Shown here in pieces: positions 7,601 to 15,649 of a DNA stretch of 64,000 nt. Numbering within the stretch: position 1 is the stretch's first letter; every line of letters begins with the position of its first letter. The DNA is from Prosthecobacter sp. (GTDB lineage: Bacteria > Verrucomicrobiota > Verrucomicrobiia > Verrucomicrobiales > Verrucomicrobiaceae), in NCBI GenBank assembly GCA_019186985.1, contig JABARQ010000003.1, positions 1-64,000 of the forward strand, given 5' to 3'. The notes below the pieces were generated by a model, which was not told where the DNA came from, made no database searches, and worked only from the letters and a program-made list of their open reading frames with translations. Made by a program: the position numbers and the translations under genes.

Positions 7601-10556
7601 CACCTATTTCGTCACGGCCGAGGCCGTGGATCCGCAGGGCAGGAAGGTGCTCAGCCGCATGCCGCTTTACGTCATCGGCGGTGATGAGTTTCCCTGGGCG
7701 ATGGAGGATGGCGCCCGAATCCTGCTTCAGCCGGAGAAGAAGTCGCTCAAGCCGGGCGAGGAGGCAGTCATCGTCGTGAAGACGCCGATCGCCGGCACCG
7801 CGCTGGTGACGGTGGAGCGCAACCAGGTGCATCGTCAGTTTGTCACCCGGCTCTCCCCCGAGCAGCCGGTGATCCGGGTGTCCGTGCAGGATGCCGAGGC
7901 GCCGAACGTGTTTGTCTCCGTGGTGCTGGTCCGCGGCAGCGAAGCCAGTCCGAAGCAGCACAAGATGCCCGAATACAGGCTTGGCTACTGCGAGCTGTCG
8001 GTGGAGTCGAGGGTGAAGGAGCTCAGGTCCGTCATCAACCCGTCCAAGCCCGAGGTGAAGCCGGGGGAAAACTTCGCCGTCGCCGCCACGGTGACGGATC
8101 ATGCCGGCAAGCCGGTGTCCGGCGCGGAGGTCACGCTCTACGCCGTGGACGAGGGCGTGCTCAGCCTCATGGGCCACCAGACGCCGGCCCCGGGGAAGTT
8201 CTTCCATGCACCGATGCCGCTCGCGGTGCACAACTACACATCATTTGAAGACCTGCTGCCTGAGGATTTTGCGGCCCGTGAGCGCGGCAACAAGGGGTTC
8301 GTCATCGGCGGCGGCGGCGGGGAAAATGATTCGCCCGTCAAGCTGCGGAAGAACTTTGTCGCCACACCTCTCTGGCTGGCGACGGCCATGACGGATGCGG
8401 ACGGCCAGGTCACCGCCGACATCACGGCTCCGGACAACCTCACGCGCTACCGTCTCATGGCGGTGGTGGTCTCGGGTGCCGATCGTTTCGGCAGCGGTGA
8501 ATCCGCCTTCAGGATCAACAAGCCGCTCATGATTGATGCCGGGGTGCCGCGCTTTGCCCGACTTGGGGACGAGACCCTGCTGAAGGCCGTGGTCCACAAC
8601 ACCACTGCTTCTGCCGGAGAGGTTGAGGTGACGCTGGAGCTGGACTCCACCGCCGGCTTCATCCACGAGGACCGCCCCTTCATTCCTGCGGGCGTCAAGG
8701 CTCCGGCGGATTCCGGCAAATGGACGCAGAAGGTGGCGCTCAAGGCGGAGGAAACCGCCGCCGTCAGCTTTCCCGTGCATTTCATCAAGGTCGGGACGGC
8801 GAAGTGGAGGTGGTCGGTCGTCACCTCGGCGGGCTGGAGCGGTCCGGCGCTTGAGGACGGCGCTGTCTCGGAACTTGAAGTCACCCATCCGGTGCCTGAA
8901 CTGCGTGAAGTTCGTTATGCACGTCTCGGCGCGGGGCCGGTCACCAGCCTGCTTGCGGGCATCAACCCCATGGTTCTTGAGGGAACCGACGGACAGGTTT
9001 CCGTGACGGCGAGCACCTCGCGCCTGCTTGAGGCGCGTGACGCGCTTGGCTACATCCTGACCTATCCCTACGGCTGTGTTGAGCAGACCACCTCGGCCAC
9101 CATGCCCTGGCTGGCGCTGGGCGGTTATCAGGGGTTGTTTCCCGGACTGCTGGATGCGGCCAGGACTCAGGATGCCGTGCAGAAGGGGGTGAACCGCCTC
9201 CTGGCCATGACGACGGAGGACGGCGGGCTGGCCTACTGGCCCGGCGGCCAGGAGTCCTCGCTCTGGGGAAGCGCCTACGGCGGACTGCTGCTGCTGCGCG
9301 CCCGGGACGCCGGAGCCCAGGTGCCGGCGCAGGTGGTCGACAGGCTGCTGGCCTGCCTTTCCAAGCAGCTGCGCGGCCTGGAGGAGGAGACGGACCTTCA
9401 TGCCATCACGGACCGGGCCCTCGCCCTTTACACGCTGGCCAAGGGCGGCAGGGCCGAGCCCGCCTACCAAAATTTGCTTCATGCAAAGCGCGACGCCATC
9501 CCCGAGGCGGCGCGCCTTTACACCGGCCTCGCCATGTGCCTGGCAGGCACGCCGGAAGCGCAGGTCCTGGACATGCTCGGGCTGAACAAGGCGGCTGCGG
9601 CGGGCCCGGCTGGAAAGAAGGCCGCCGCTTCGGCAGGCAAAAGGAAAAGGCCCGCCGCCGCTGCTCCTGTGACGTGGAGCCATTGGGCGGGCAACGGGCC
9701 GAACAAGGCCATGCGCCTCATCATCTGCACCCATCTCGGCCTGACCACCGAGGCGGAGGCTCTCGCCCAGTCCATCCTTCAGTCACGAAACGGCCGCGGC
9801 GAATGGGGCAACACCTACGCCAACGCCTGGACGCTCACCGCCCTTGCCGCCTACGAGCGCAGCCTGAAGGGCGCCGCTGAACCCGTGCCCGCCGTCATCA
9901 ACTGGGGATCGCTGAAGGCGGACCTCGGCATCGCCTCTCATCCGGGCAGCGCCAGCGCCTCATTCCCATTGGATGCGAAGCTGGCCGCCGCCCCGCTCAC
10001 GGTCGGGCTTCCCGTGGGACGCGCCCTGTTCTCGCGGGTGGAGGCCCGCAGCTTCGCCCAGGACCGCGAGTTCAAGGGTGAGAACAAGGGGTATTCCATT
10101 CAACGTTCCTACGCCAGGCTCCTGCCTGACGGCACCATGGCGGGCCCTGACGACCTGCGTGTGGGTGACATGGTGGTCGTGACCCTCGGCATCGAGATCG
10201 GCGGCGGCGACCGCTATCTGGCGGTCAACGACCCGCTGCCCAGCGTGCTGGAGGCGGTCAATCCGGAGTATGAGACCCAGAACGCACGTTCCAGCGCACA
10301 GCTTCCGGACGGGGTCGAGGCATGGTTCTGCGACCACCGTGAGCTGCACGCCGACCGCGCCCTCTTCTTCACCAACTACGCGCCGCAAAAGGGCCGGTTC
10401 CAGCTGCGCTACCTGGCGCGCGTGATCGCCGAGGGCGACAGCATCGCGCCGCCGGCGCGGATCGAGGCGATGTACGAGCCTGACAGGCACGGCCTCAGCC
10501 CGTCGCAGCGCCTGCGCACGCTTCCGGGCGGCGGGGCGCCTGTGGCCGGCCGCTGA
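4662..10556 (+). CDS. Alpha-2-macroglobulin family protein with thioester
   Basis: This is a large periplasmic protease-trapping protein of 1,964 residues, within the usual range for bacterial alpha-2-macroglobulins. An N-terminal hydrophobic signal (about residues 8-30) has no lipobox cysteine, so it looks like a type I signal, unlike the lipoprotein form in E. coli. The MG-type beta domains fill the first two thirds, including the MG2-like part (FSDRPLYRPGDTMHLKAF) and the A2M region (ATPLWLATAMTDADG). The thioester motif GCVEQ is intact, with the reactive Cys near residue 1,472 and the Gln three residues on, followed by an alpha/alpha toroid. A Gly-rich loop (GGGGGEND) precedes the A2M domain. 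Bacterial relatives often sit beside a penicillin-binding protein 1C gene; none is present here. Likely role: protection of the envelope from foreign proteases. Confidence 0.92.
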   Translation: MKPPSRPGLTTALVLATLLPLLTSPAAPSGLTKKRVDAAAPALEAEVSIHPEELSPDSTIEVVFPTPMIDKGRVGSSEAVPPLVAVPALKGEFQWVSTRSGHFRLQETPKFNTSYAFALRPGLADLAGRALSTAELAAVGSAPFKIIDRAPRWLGGGEADRTVKFLFEFNDNVDAARAAASLVFVSEKPVIKVPARVRLATGRDFNGSAPQPTWTEDIAGAKPALAADAMRLSALVVEPAEPLPVADNWKLAVAATLANASGHDTLEEPEDIALGDVRPFSVSGITAHTPFDGDYYLRIAFNKSLVPERDETWKSEELRALAEKLASMVSIEPNVPVVPEVDGRVLLLKGAFELNKPHRVVVDPRLVSGDGLVLEKPGEAEVSFIPNPPYVAAPAFVRTQLAGGGGEFEFTAANVREVRVRVKKLGGAELLQALAKFREYHSRFYQDEDKKKGFRPAGIDEYPGLQVFDRTYPVNKEFDKSELLRLSWKEVLAGAPAAPLFVEIEGRASEGLAQQGVITQSLVQFTDLGIMQKSNGRETLVFVTSLTTGRPVPGVRLTLVDQDQKLLGHADTDASGLATMTAADPAFVLAELKGDGTAVETSRSGINGVIPYDIPTAWEDVWKPARRTFVFSDRPLYRPGDTMHLKAFTRLRSGDSLMLDTAPVTGRVIIRDPRYRTVLDKQVKFTAQGSWADDLKLPEAPLGWYHLTLRFGKEGDDDYAPDAGHHSFRVDDYKPNTFEVRLDGRDVEILADRLKLPMSASYFMGKALSRAKVSWTASSMRAYQPPEAYGDFHFGDAPRWAHYGKDRDADGYYDDSGDDPEGEWWVNGDLSVDEEGGAVLEMPMPPPDRASLPQQVRVTAEVTDINQQTISAATEFEVPGAEFILGLKGPQFFGRAGQDSALEIVAIDSKGRPAAGMVKVGLKVERQEYHTLKIATAGGGSTTKDQVILREELRRQVELRAVTHGSAPSSTLAFKPARGGTYFVTAEAVDPQGRKVLSRMPLYVIGGDEFPWAMEDGARILLQPEKKSLKPGEEAVIVVKTPIAGTALVTVERNQVHRQFVTRLSPEQPVIRVSVQDAEAPNVFVSVVLVRGSEASPKQHKMPEYRLGYCELSVESRVKELRSVINPSKPEVKPGENFAVAATVTDHAGKPVSGAEVTLYAVDEGVLSLMGHQTPAPGKFFHAPMPLAVHNYTSFEDLLPEDFAARERGNKGFVIGGGGGENDSPVKLRKNFVATPLWLATAMTDADGQVTADITAPDNLTRYRLMAVVVSGADRFGSGESAFRINKPLMIDAGVPRFARLGDETLLKAVVHNTTASAGEVEVTLELDSTAGFIHEDRPFIPAGVKAPADSGKWTQKVALKAEETAAVSFPVHFIKVGTAKWRWSVVTSAGWSGPALEDGAVSELEVTHPVPELREVRYARLGAGPVTSLLAGINPMVLEGTDGQVSVTASTSRLLEARDALGYILTYPYGCVEQTTSATMPWLALGGYQGLFPGLLDAARTQDAVQKGVNRLLAMTTEDGGLAYWPGGQESSLWGSAYGGLLLLRARDAGAQVPAQVVDRLLACLSKQLRGLEEETDLHAITDRALALYTLAKGGRAEPAYQNLLHAKRDAIPEAARLYTGLAMCLAGTPEAQVLDMLGLNKAAAAGPAGKKAAASAGKRKRPAAAAPVTWSHWAGNGPNKAMRLIICTHLGLTTEAEALAQSILQSRNGRGEWGNTYANAWTLTALAAYERSLKGAAEPVPAVINWGSLKADLGIASHPGSASASFPLDAKLAAAPLTVGLPVGRALFSRVEARSFAQDREFKGENKGYSIQRSYARLLPDGTMAGPDDLRVGDMVVVTLGIEIGGGDRYLAVNDPLPSVLEAVNPEYETQNARSSAQLPDGVEAWFCDHRELHADRALFFTNYAPQKGRFQLRYLARVIAEGDSIAPPARIEAMYEPDRHGLSPSQRLRTLPGGGAPVAGR

Positions 10557-10792
10557 GCCGGCGCGCCTTGTTGGTGCCAGATTATTGGTTAGGCTTGTCC
10601 GGGTTTGCCGGGTGGTTCCGCCGTCCTTGGCGGCAACCAATTGTGTGACAAAAACGGCACGCGTGAGGTTACGTAAAAGTCACCCGTGCGGAATGGCGGA
10701 CGGATGCGGCGGTGTGATTGGATCAGCGCGGTGCGGCAGGCACCTGCAGCAAAGGATTCAACACACAAACCATCCATAACCAGACCATTCAA
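10557..10792. other. Intergenic region upstream of phosphate-binding-like gene
   Basis: This 236-bp gap contains a hairpin at 10614-10638 (stem GGTTCCGCC/GGCGG-AACC, one bulge, no T-tract) that could end the alpha-2-macroglobulin transcript. The 10-mer TTGTGTGACA at 10641-10650 recurs in the leader of the TpsB operon. No convincing promoter hexamers or small gene were seen. Confidence 0.35.
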
Positions 10793-12205
10793 ATGAAGAC
10801 GACATACAGGAAGATGAAGGGCATGATGGCGGGCGTGGCCGTGCTTGGCGCGGCGGTGCTCGCGAACGCGGAACCCTCGACGGAGGCGACGATCCTGAGG
10901 ATCACGGGCTCGACGGCGTTCCGTTCGGCGACGCACAGCGCGATCGTGTCGATGTTCGACAGCGCGCCGAAGGCTGGCTACGCGGGCTCGAGCCTCAGCG
11001 GCTCGGGGCGCAGCTTCTTCTACGGCACGGTGGGCGGGCAGCAGGTGATCATCACGACCTCGTGGTCTGGGTCCACGGGCGGCATCCAGGTGGTGGCCGG
11101 GGCCATTCCGGTGGGCTTCCTCGCCGACACGCTGGCGGACAGCACGTCGACGCCTGTCCTGGCGACGGCGGGCGCGAACGCGACGGGCGGCACGCAGATC
11201 AGCAGCAGCAGCAGCTTTGGCTCGAACCTGCAGGTGGCGGACGTGGCGATGGGAGACAGCTACCAGGCGGCGACGCCGTTCAAGGCGCCGGTGCTCAGCA
11301 GCACGAGGGTGGGCGTGATCGGCTTCAAGTGGCTGGTGAACCGGGGCCTGAGCAGCGGCATGGTGAGCAAGGGCGACGTGAGCACGACGCTGGGCTCCGC
11401 GCAGGTGACGATGGCGGACACGACGGGGATCGTCGTGGGCATGCATGTGAAGGGCACGGGCCTGCCGACGAACACGCACCTGAAGGTGGTGTCGGTGGAC
11501 AGCGGGACGCAGGTGACGCTGAGCGCGAACGCGACGGCGACGGGCGGCCCGGTGACGGCGACGTTTGCAACGCCGGCGCCGATCACGAACATCAACACGC
11601 AGCTTGCGCAGGCGCTGTGGAGCAACGGCACGGCGAGCCTTGCGCAGTTCACGGGCAACGCGGCGGACAGCGGGACGCTGGTGTATGCGACGGGCCGCGA
11701 CCCTGACTCAGGCACGCGGTTGATCACCTTTGCGGAGAGCGGCATCGGCGTGGACTCGACGGTGACGCAGTACAAGCCGACGGTGAGCGGCGGGGTGATC
11801 ACGGCGCTGGCGCCGTATCCGCAGCAGGTGGTCAACGGGATCACGTTCACGGAGGGCAACGGCGGTGAGAGCAGCGGCGGGACGCTTGTGGGCTACTTTG
11901 GCAACGTCAGCAACCTGGGCTACCTGATCAGCTACGTGAGCACGGGGGACGCGCCGACGGCGATCAACGCGGGGGCCCAGGAGCTGACCTACAACGGAGT
12001 GCCCTTCAGCCTCGATGCGATCAAGAACGGCAGCTACACGTTCTGGTGCTACCAGCATGTGATGTACCAGCAGACGCTGGCGACGGCGAAGAAGAACCTT
12101 GCGAACACGATGGCGGACAAGATCACGACGACCTACGCGCCGATCAAGCTCTCGGAGATGAACTGCTCGCGCACGGCTGACGGCGGGGTGGTGTTCCACA
12201 ACTGA
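10793..12205 (+). CDS. Secreted phosphate-binding-like (PstS-fold) protein with inserted domain
   Basis: A 470-residue protein with a signal peptide (first ~26 residues, ending ANA). It begins with the substrate-binding hallmark ITGSTAFRSAT and later has GRDPDSGTR, resembling the anion-binding loops of PstS-like periplasmic proteins. The fold is interrupted at about residues 190-262 by a Thr/Gly/Val-rich block (GIVVGMHVKGTGLPTNT, VTLSANATATGG) of the kind seen in phage structural proteins and adhesins. The start at 10793 is chosen because it precedes the signal peptide directly. Codon use is unusual: Thr is mostly ACG and Ala mostly GCG, unlike the flanking genes. It probably forms an operon with the Calx-beta gene 47 bp downstream. 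No permease genes are nearby, so transport is unproven. Confidence 0.7.
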   Translation: MKTTYRKMKGMMAGVAVLGAAVLANAEPSTEATILRITGSTAFRSATHSAIVSMFDSAPKAGYAGSSLSGSGRSFFYGTVGGQQVIITTSWSGSTGGIQVVAGAIPVGFLADTLADSTSTPVLATAGANATGGTQISSSSSFGSNLQVADVAMGDSYQAATPFKAPVLSSTRVGVIGFKWLVNRGLSSGMVSKGDVSTTLGSAQVTMADTTGIVVGMHVKGTGLPTNTHLKVVSVDSGTQVTLSANATATGGPVTATFATPAPITNINTQLAQALWSNGTASLAQFTGNAADSGTLVYATGRDPDSGTRLITFAESGIGVDSTVTQYKPTVSGGVITALAPYPQQVVNGITFTEGNGGESSGGTLVGYFGNVSNLGYLISYVSTGDAPTAINAGAQELTYNGVPFSLDAIKNGSYTFWCYQHVMYQQTLATAKKNLANTMADKITTTYAPIKLSEMNCSRTADGGVVFHN

Positions 12206-12252
12206 GTGGAGGGCGAGCGACGTGAAGAGAAACCTTTAAACAAGAAGAACAC

Positions 12253-15200
12253 ATGAAACTGAAACAAAGAACGCTGGCGGTGGTGCTGGCGCTGGGGGCG
12301 GCGGCGATGCTGACGTCCGGCGGCGCGGAGGCGGCCACGGCGGCCAATGGAGACATTTTGCTGGGCTTCCGGGCGACCGGGGGAACGGGGTCGACGAAGA
12401 ACCTGGTGGTGAACCTGGGGGCTGCGACGGCGCTGGAGAACGCGACGGGGACGGTGAGCCTGGGGAACCTGGGCACGGACCTGGCGAACACCTACGGCAG
12501 CGAGTGGAAGACCCGCTCCGACCTCTTCTGGGGCGCTGCAGGAACCGTCGGCTCCTTCACCGACATCGGCACCAATCCGGCCAAGACGGTTTATGGTTCC
12601 AGCGTTTTCAGCACCGCCTGGACACGCAAGAGCAACGCCACTCATGGTGCGGTCACCAACAAGATGGTGGCGATGATGACGGCCTTCAATTCGGCAAGTT
12701 CCGCCGGGCTGACCCACACATCCGCCGTGCAGCAGACGATCTCTGACTCCAACAGCTGGAGCAGCTACCAGCCTGGTGGCACGACGGCAAACTCCGGTCC
12801 TGCGCCGGGAACCAGCTTTGCTTTCTTCAATCCAACGGTTGAAGCTAGCTTTGAAGGCGGGACTGCCGGTGCCGCGCTTTACCTGTATCGCGTGAAACCC
12901 GCCGTGACCGGTGCTGACATTGATGCTCCGGGGAACTACCTCGGCCAGCTGTTCATCAGCGACACGGGCGCCCTGACTTATCAGCCGGACCTGTCCGGTC
13001 CTGCGGTCATGGCCTTTGCCCAGGCCACGCAGGGAGCCGCTGAAACCGCAGGCCAGGTCACGCTGACGCTGTCCCGCGGTGGCAACGCCTCGGGAGCCAG
13101 CCAGGTCAGCATCGCTGTCACCGGCGGCACCGCCGTTTCCGGCACGGATTACGAGGCCCTGGCGGTGAACACCGTCAGCTTCTCCGCCGGTCAGACGGAG
13201 AGGACGGTGTCCCTCACCCTGCTGAACCGTCCGGGGATCCAGGGCGACCGCACCGTTGTGCTGACGCTTTCCAATGCCGTGGACGGCGAGCTTGGCGCGC
13301 AGACGACCACGACGCTGACGATCTCGGACACGGTGGTCACCAGCACGGTGCAGCTCGTCAACGCCACCCTGCGTGTGAACGCCGAGGCCGGCGCTGCGGC
13401 GATCCAGCTTGAGCGCAGCGGCGGCACGGATCCTGTCGAGGTTGAAATCAGCACCACCAACGGCACCGCCCTTGCAGGAACGGACTTCACGGCTCCCGCT
13501 GCCGGCACCCGTGTCTCGTTTGCCGAAGGTGAAACCACCGCGAGCTACAACGTGCCGCTGACCAATCCCGCCATTGCGGGCAACCGTACGTTCAGCGTGT
13601 CGGTTGCCAAGCCGGGTGACGGCCCCTCCTACCTGGAGATTGGCGGCACTTCGACCACTGCGGTGACCATCCTTGCCCAGGACAGCACGCTTCCCACGCT
13701 TGCCTTCACGGCACCCGCCGCCGGCCAGCGCATCGAGGAATCCGCCGGTGCCAGCGTGCAGGTCCGCGTCCAGGCCCAGGACAACATCGCCCTGGAGAAG
13801 GTCGAGATCTCGCTCAACGGCGGCGCTTTCGTCAACGCCACCCTCAGCGGCGGAACCTACAACCGCACGGTGACGGCTGTCGGCGGCATCAACACGGTGG
13901 TGGCGCGTGCCACCGACTCCCGCGGCAATGAGGCGACGGCCACACGCCAGTTCACCTTTGTGCGCAAGGGCAGCCTGACTGTGGCGGTGAACCCCGGCGA
14001 CGGCTCACGCGGCACCGTGTCCGCGGTCACCCGCCAGGGATCCTCGGTTGCGATCAAGCCGGGTGAGTTTGAAACCGGCACGACCTATGTGGTCAGGGCC
14101 ACTCCCAAGGCTGGCTCGGCCTTCAGCGGCTGGACGGTTCCCGGCCTGACCAATGATCCGTCAACGCGCCTGCCGACGCTGGTCTTCGTCTACACCGAGG
14201 CCATCAGGACGTCCCCGACCCTCACCGCCGCCTTCACGGCCGCACCCTTCACCGATGCTGAAATCGGCGAGTTCAACGGCCTGGTCAGGGCAGACACCGG
14301 CTTTGCGGAGTCGAACTCCACAAGCGGCTTCATGAAGGTGACGCTGACCTCCAAGGGAACCTTCACGGGCACGCTCCTGATGGACGGCTTCAAGCTGACC
14401 GTTCCTGCGGGCAGCTTCACGGCGGACGGCCTGGCCTACTTCGGCGCTGACACGACGAAGATGGTGCGTGTCGAGCGCACGACCAAGCCGGCGATCGAGC
14501 TTTCCGAGATGAACTGGGACGCGGATGCCAACGAGATCACGGGGACGGTCACGCTTTATTACCGTCGCGCCGTCGCCTCGCGCAGCACCTTCACGCTGAA
14601 GCGTGCCGCCTTCACGGCCAAGGCTCCGATGCCCGCGGCCTCGCCGTTCCTGGCAAACAAGGGCGTCCACAACGTGGTGATTCCGGCCAAGGATCAGACC
14701 AACGGCCTGACCTCGGTTGATTATCCGCAGGGAGCAGGCGTCGGCAGCATCAAGATCACCGGCACGGGCACGGTCAGCCTTGCTGCAAGGCTTGCCGATG
14801 ACACCGCGATCACCGTCAGCGTGCCCGTCAACACCGGCGCAGGCTCCACGCTTCAGGCGCCGCTGTTCGCCCAGTTGTATGGCAGCCGCGGCTCCTTCGG
14901 CGGCCTGCTGATCCTCGACGCCAGCCAGGCGGACAGCGACATGAAGGCGGTGGACTGCCTCTGGTACCGCCCCTGGCAGAACGCCATGCAGTGGTATCCC
15001 TGGGGATGGGAGGAGGGGGTCAAGGCGGACCTCTATGCCTCGTCCTATGATCCGGCACGTGCCGGCGGCGTCGTCCCCGGCCTGCCGGCCATCGGTGCGG
15101 AAGGCAATGCGGACCTCGTCTTCAGCGGCGGCCTGCTTGCTGCTGACGTCAGTGCGCGGCTTGCCATCAGCGATGTCAACAAGGTGACCTCCGTCACCGC

Positions 15201-15426
15201 CGCCGGTGCGGCGGACGTGAAGAGCTACTCGGTGAAGCTGACGGCCGCCTCCGGCGAGCTCACCGGCACCTTCACCCACTCGGACGGCACCAAGCCGAAG
15301 TTCAACGGCAGGGTCTATCAGAAGGGTCCGTTCGCGGGCGCCCACGGCTACTTCCTGTCCGGCAAGCCCAAGGTGGTTGACGGGCTTGGCGAGTCGGGGC
15401 CCGTGGAGCTGGTTCCGCTTCAGTAG
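12253..15426 (+). CDS. Secreted Calx-beta and Ig-like domain protein
   Basis: A 1,057-residue exported protein with a signal peptide (first ~25 residues, ending AEA). After a unique N-terminal domain (to about residue 245) come two Calx-beta-like domains (near 255-365 and 370-470; NGTALAGTDFTAPAAG and SFAEGETTASYNVPL are typical). Then follow an Ig-like domain (about 485-575) and a short basic-aromatic repeat-like part (SAFSGWTV). The long beta-rich C-terminal domain contains a DCLWYRPWQNAMQWYPWGW segment. Calx-beta domains bind calcium in other proteins; here they suggest adhesion or a surface role. The first ~80 codons share the ACG/GCG-heavy style of the gene upstream, then the style changes abruptly near 12490. 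A strong terminator lies 40 bp after the stop. Confidence 0.75.
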   Translation: MKLKQRTLAVVLALGAAAMLTSGGAEAATAANGDILLGFRATGGTGSTKNLVVNLGAATALENATGTVSLGNLGTDLANTYGSEWKTRSDLFWGAAGTVGSFTDIGTNPAKTVYGSSVFSTAWTRKSNATHGAVTNKMVAMMTAFNSASSAGLTHTSAVQQTISDSNSWSSYQPGGTTANSGPAPGTSFAFFNPTVEASFEGGTAGAALYLYRVKPAVTGADIDAPGNYLGQLFISDTGALTYQPDLSGPAVMAFAQATQGAAETAGQVTLTLSRGGNASGASQVSIAVTGGTAVSGTDYEALAVNTVSFSAGQTERTVSLTLLNRPGIQGDRTVVLTLSNAVDGELGAQTTTTLTISDTVVTSTVQLVNATLRVNAEAGAAAIQLERSGGTDPVEVEISTTNGTALAGTDFTAPAAGTRVSFAEGETTASYNVPLTNPAIAGNRTFSVSVAKPGDGPSYLEIGGTSTTAVTILAQDSTLPTLAFTAPAAGQRIEESAGASVQVRVQAQDNIALEKVEISLNGGAFVNATLSGGTYNRTVTAVGGINTVVARATDSRGNEATATRQFTFVRKGSLTVAVNPGDGSRGTVSAVTRQGSSVAIKPGEFETGTTYVVRATPKAGSAFSGWTVPGLTNDPSTRLPTLVFVYTEAIRTSPTLTAAFTAAPFTDAEIGEFNGLVRADTGFAESNSTSGFMKVTLTSKGTFTGTLLMDGFKLTVPAGSFTADGLAYFGADTTKMVRVERTTKPAIELSEMNWDADANEITGTVTLYYRRAVASRSTFTLKRAAFTAKAPMPAASPFLANKGVHNVVIPAKDQTNGLTSVDYPQGAGVGSIKITGTGTVSLAARLADDTAITVSVPVNTGAGSTLQAPLFAQLYGSRGSFGGLLILDASQADSDMKAVDCLWYRPWQNAMQWYPWGWEEGVKADLYASSYDPARAGGVVPGLPAIGAEGNADLVFSGGLLAADVSARLAISDVNKVTSVTAAGAADVKSYSVKLTAASGELTGTFTHSDGTKPKFNGRVYQKGPFAGAHGYFLSGKPKVVDGLGESGPVELVPLQ

Positions 15427-15466
15427 CCTCCGGCGAAAATTCAGGACTAACAATCTTTAGCAACAG

Positions 15467-15500
15467 ACATCCCGTGGTTCACATCCACGGGATGTTTTGT
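15467..15500 (+). terminator. Rho-independent terminator after Calx-beta gene
   Basis: An 11-bp perfect stem ACATCCCGTGG/CCACGGGATGT has a 7-nt loop and is followed by a T-rich run (TTTGTTTC). It closes the 10793-15426 transcription unit and separates it from the TpsB operon. Confidence 0.8.
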
Positions 15501-15649
15501 TTCATGGCGGGCCTCCCAGGGCGCCTTGTGTGACAGTTTGTTCACGCTTTCAGGCCGGTGCGCGGCTTTCTGAAACGGATTCGTCACCTTAATCCCATTG
15601 AGGCTGCATGGCTCAGGAAGCAAGGCTGGGCGCACGAAGCACCCACTGA

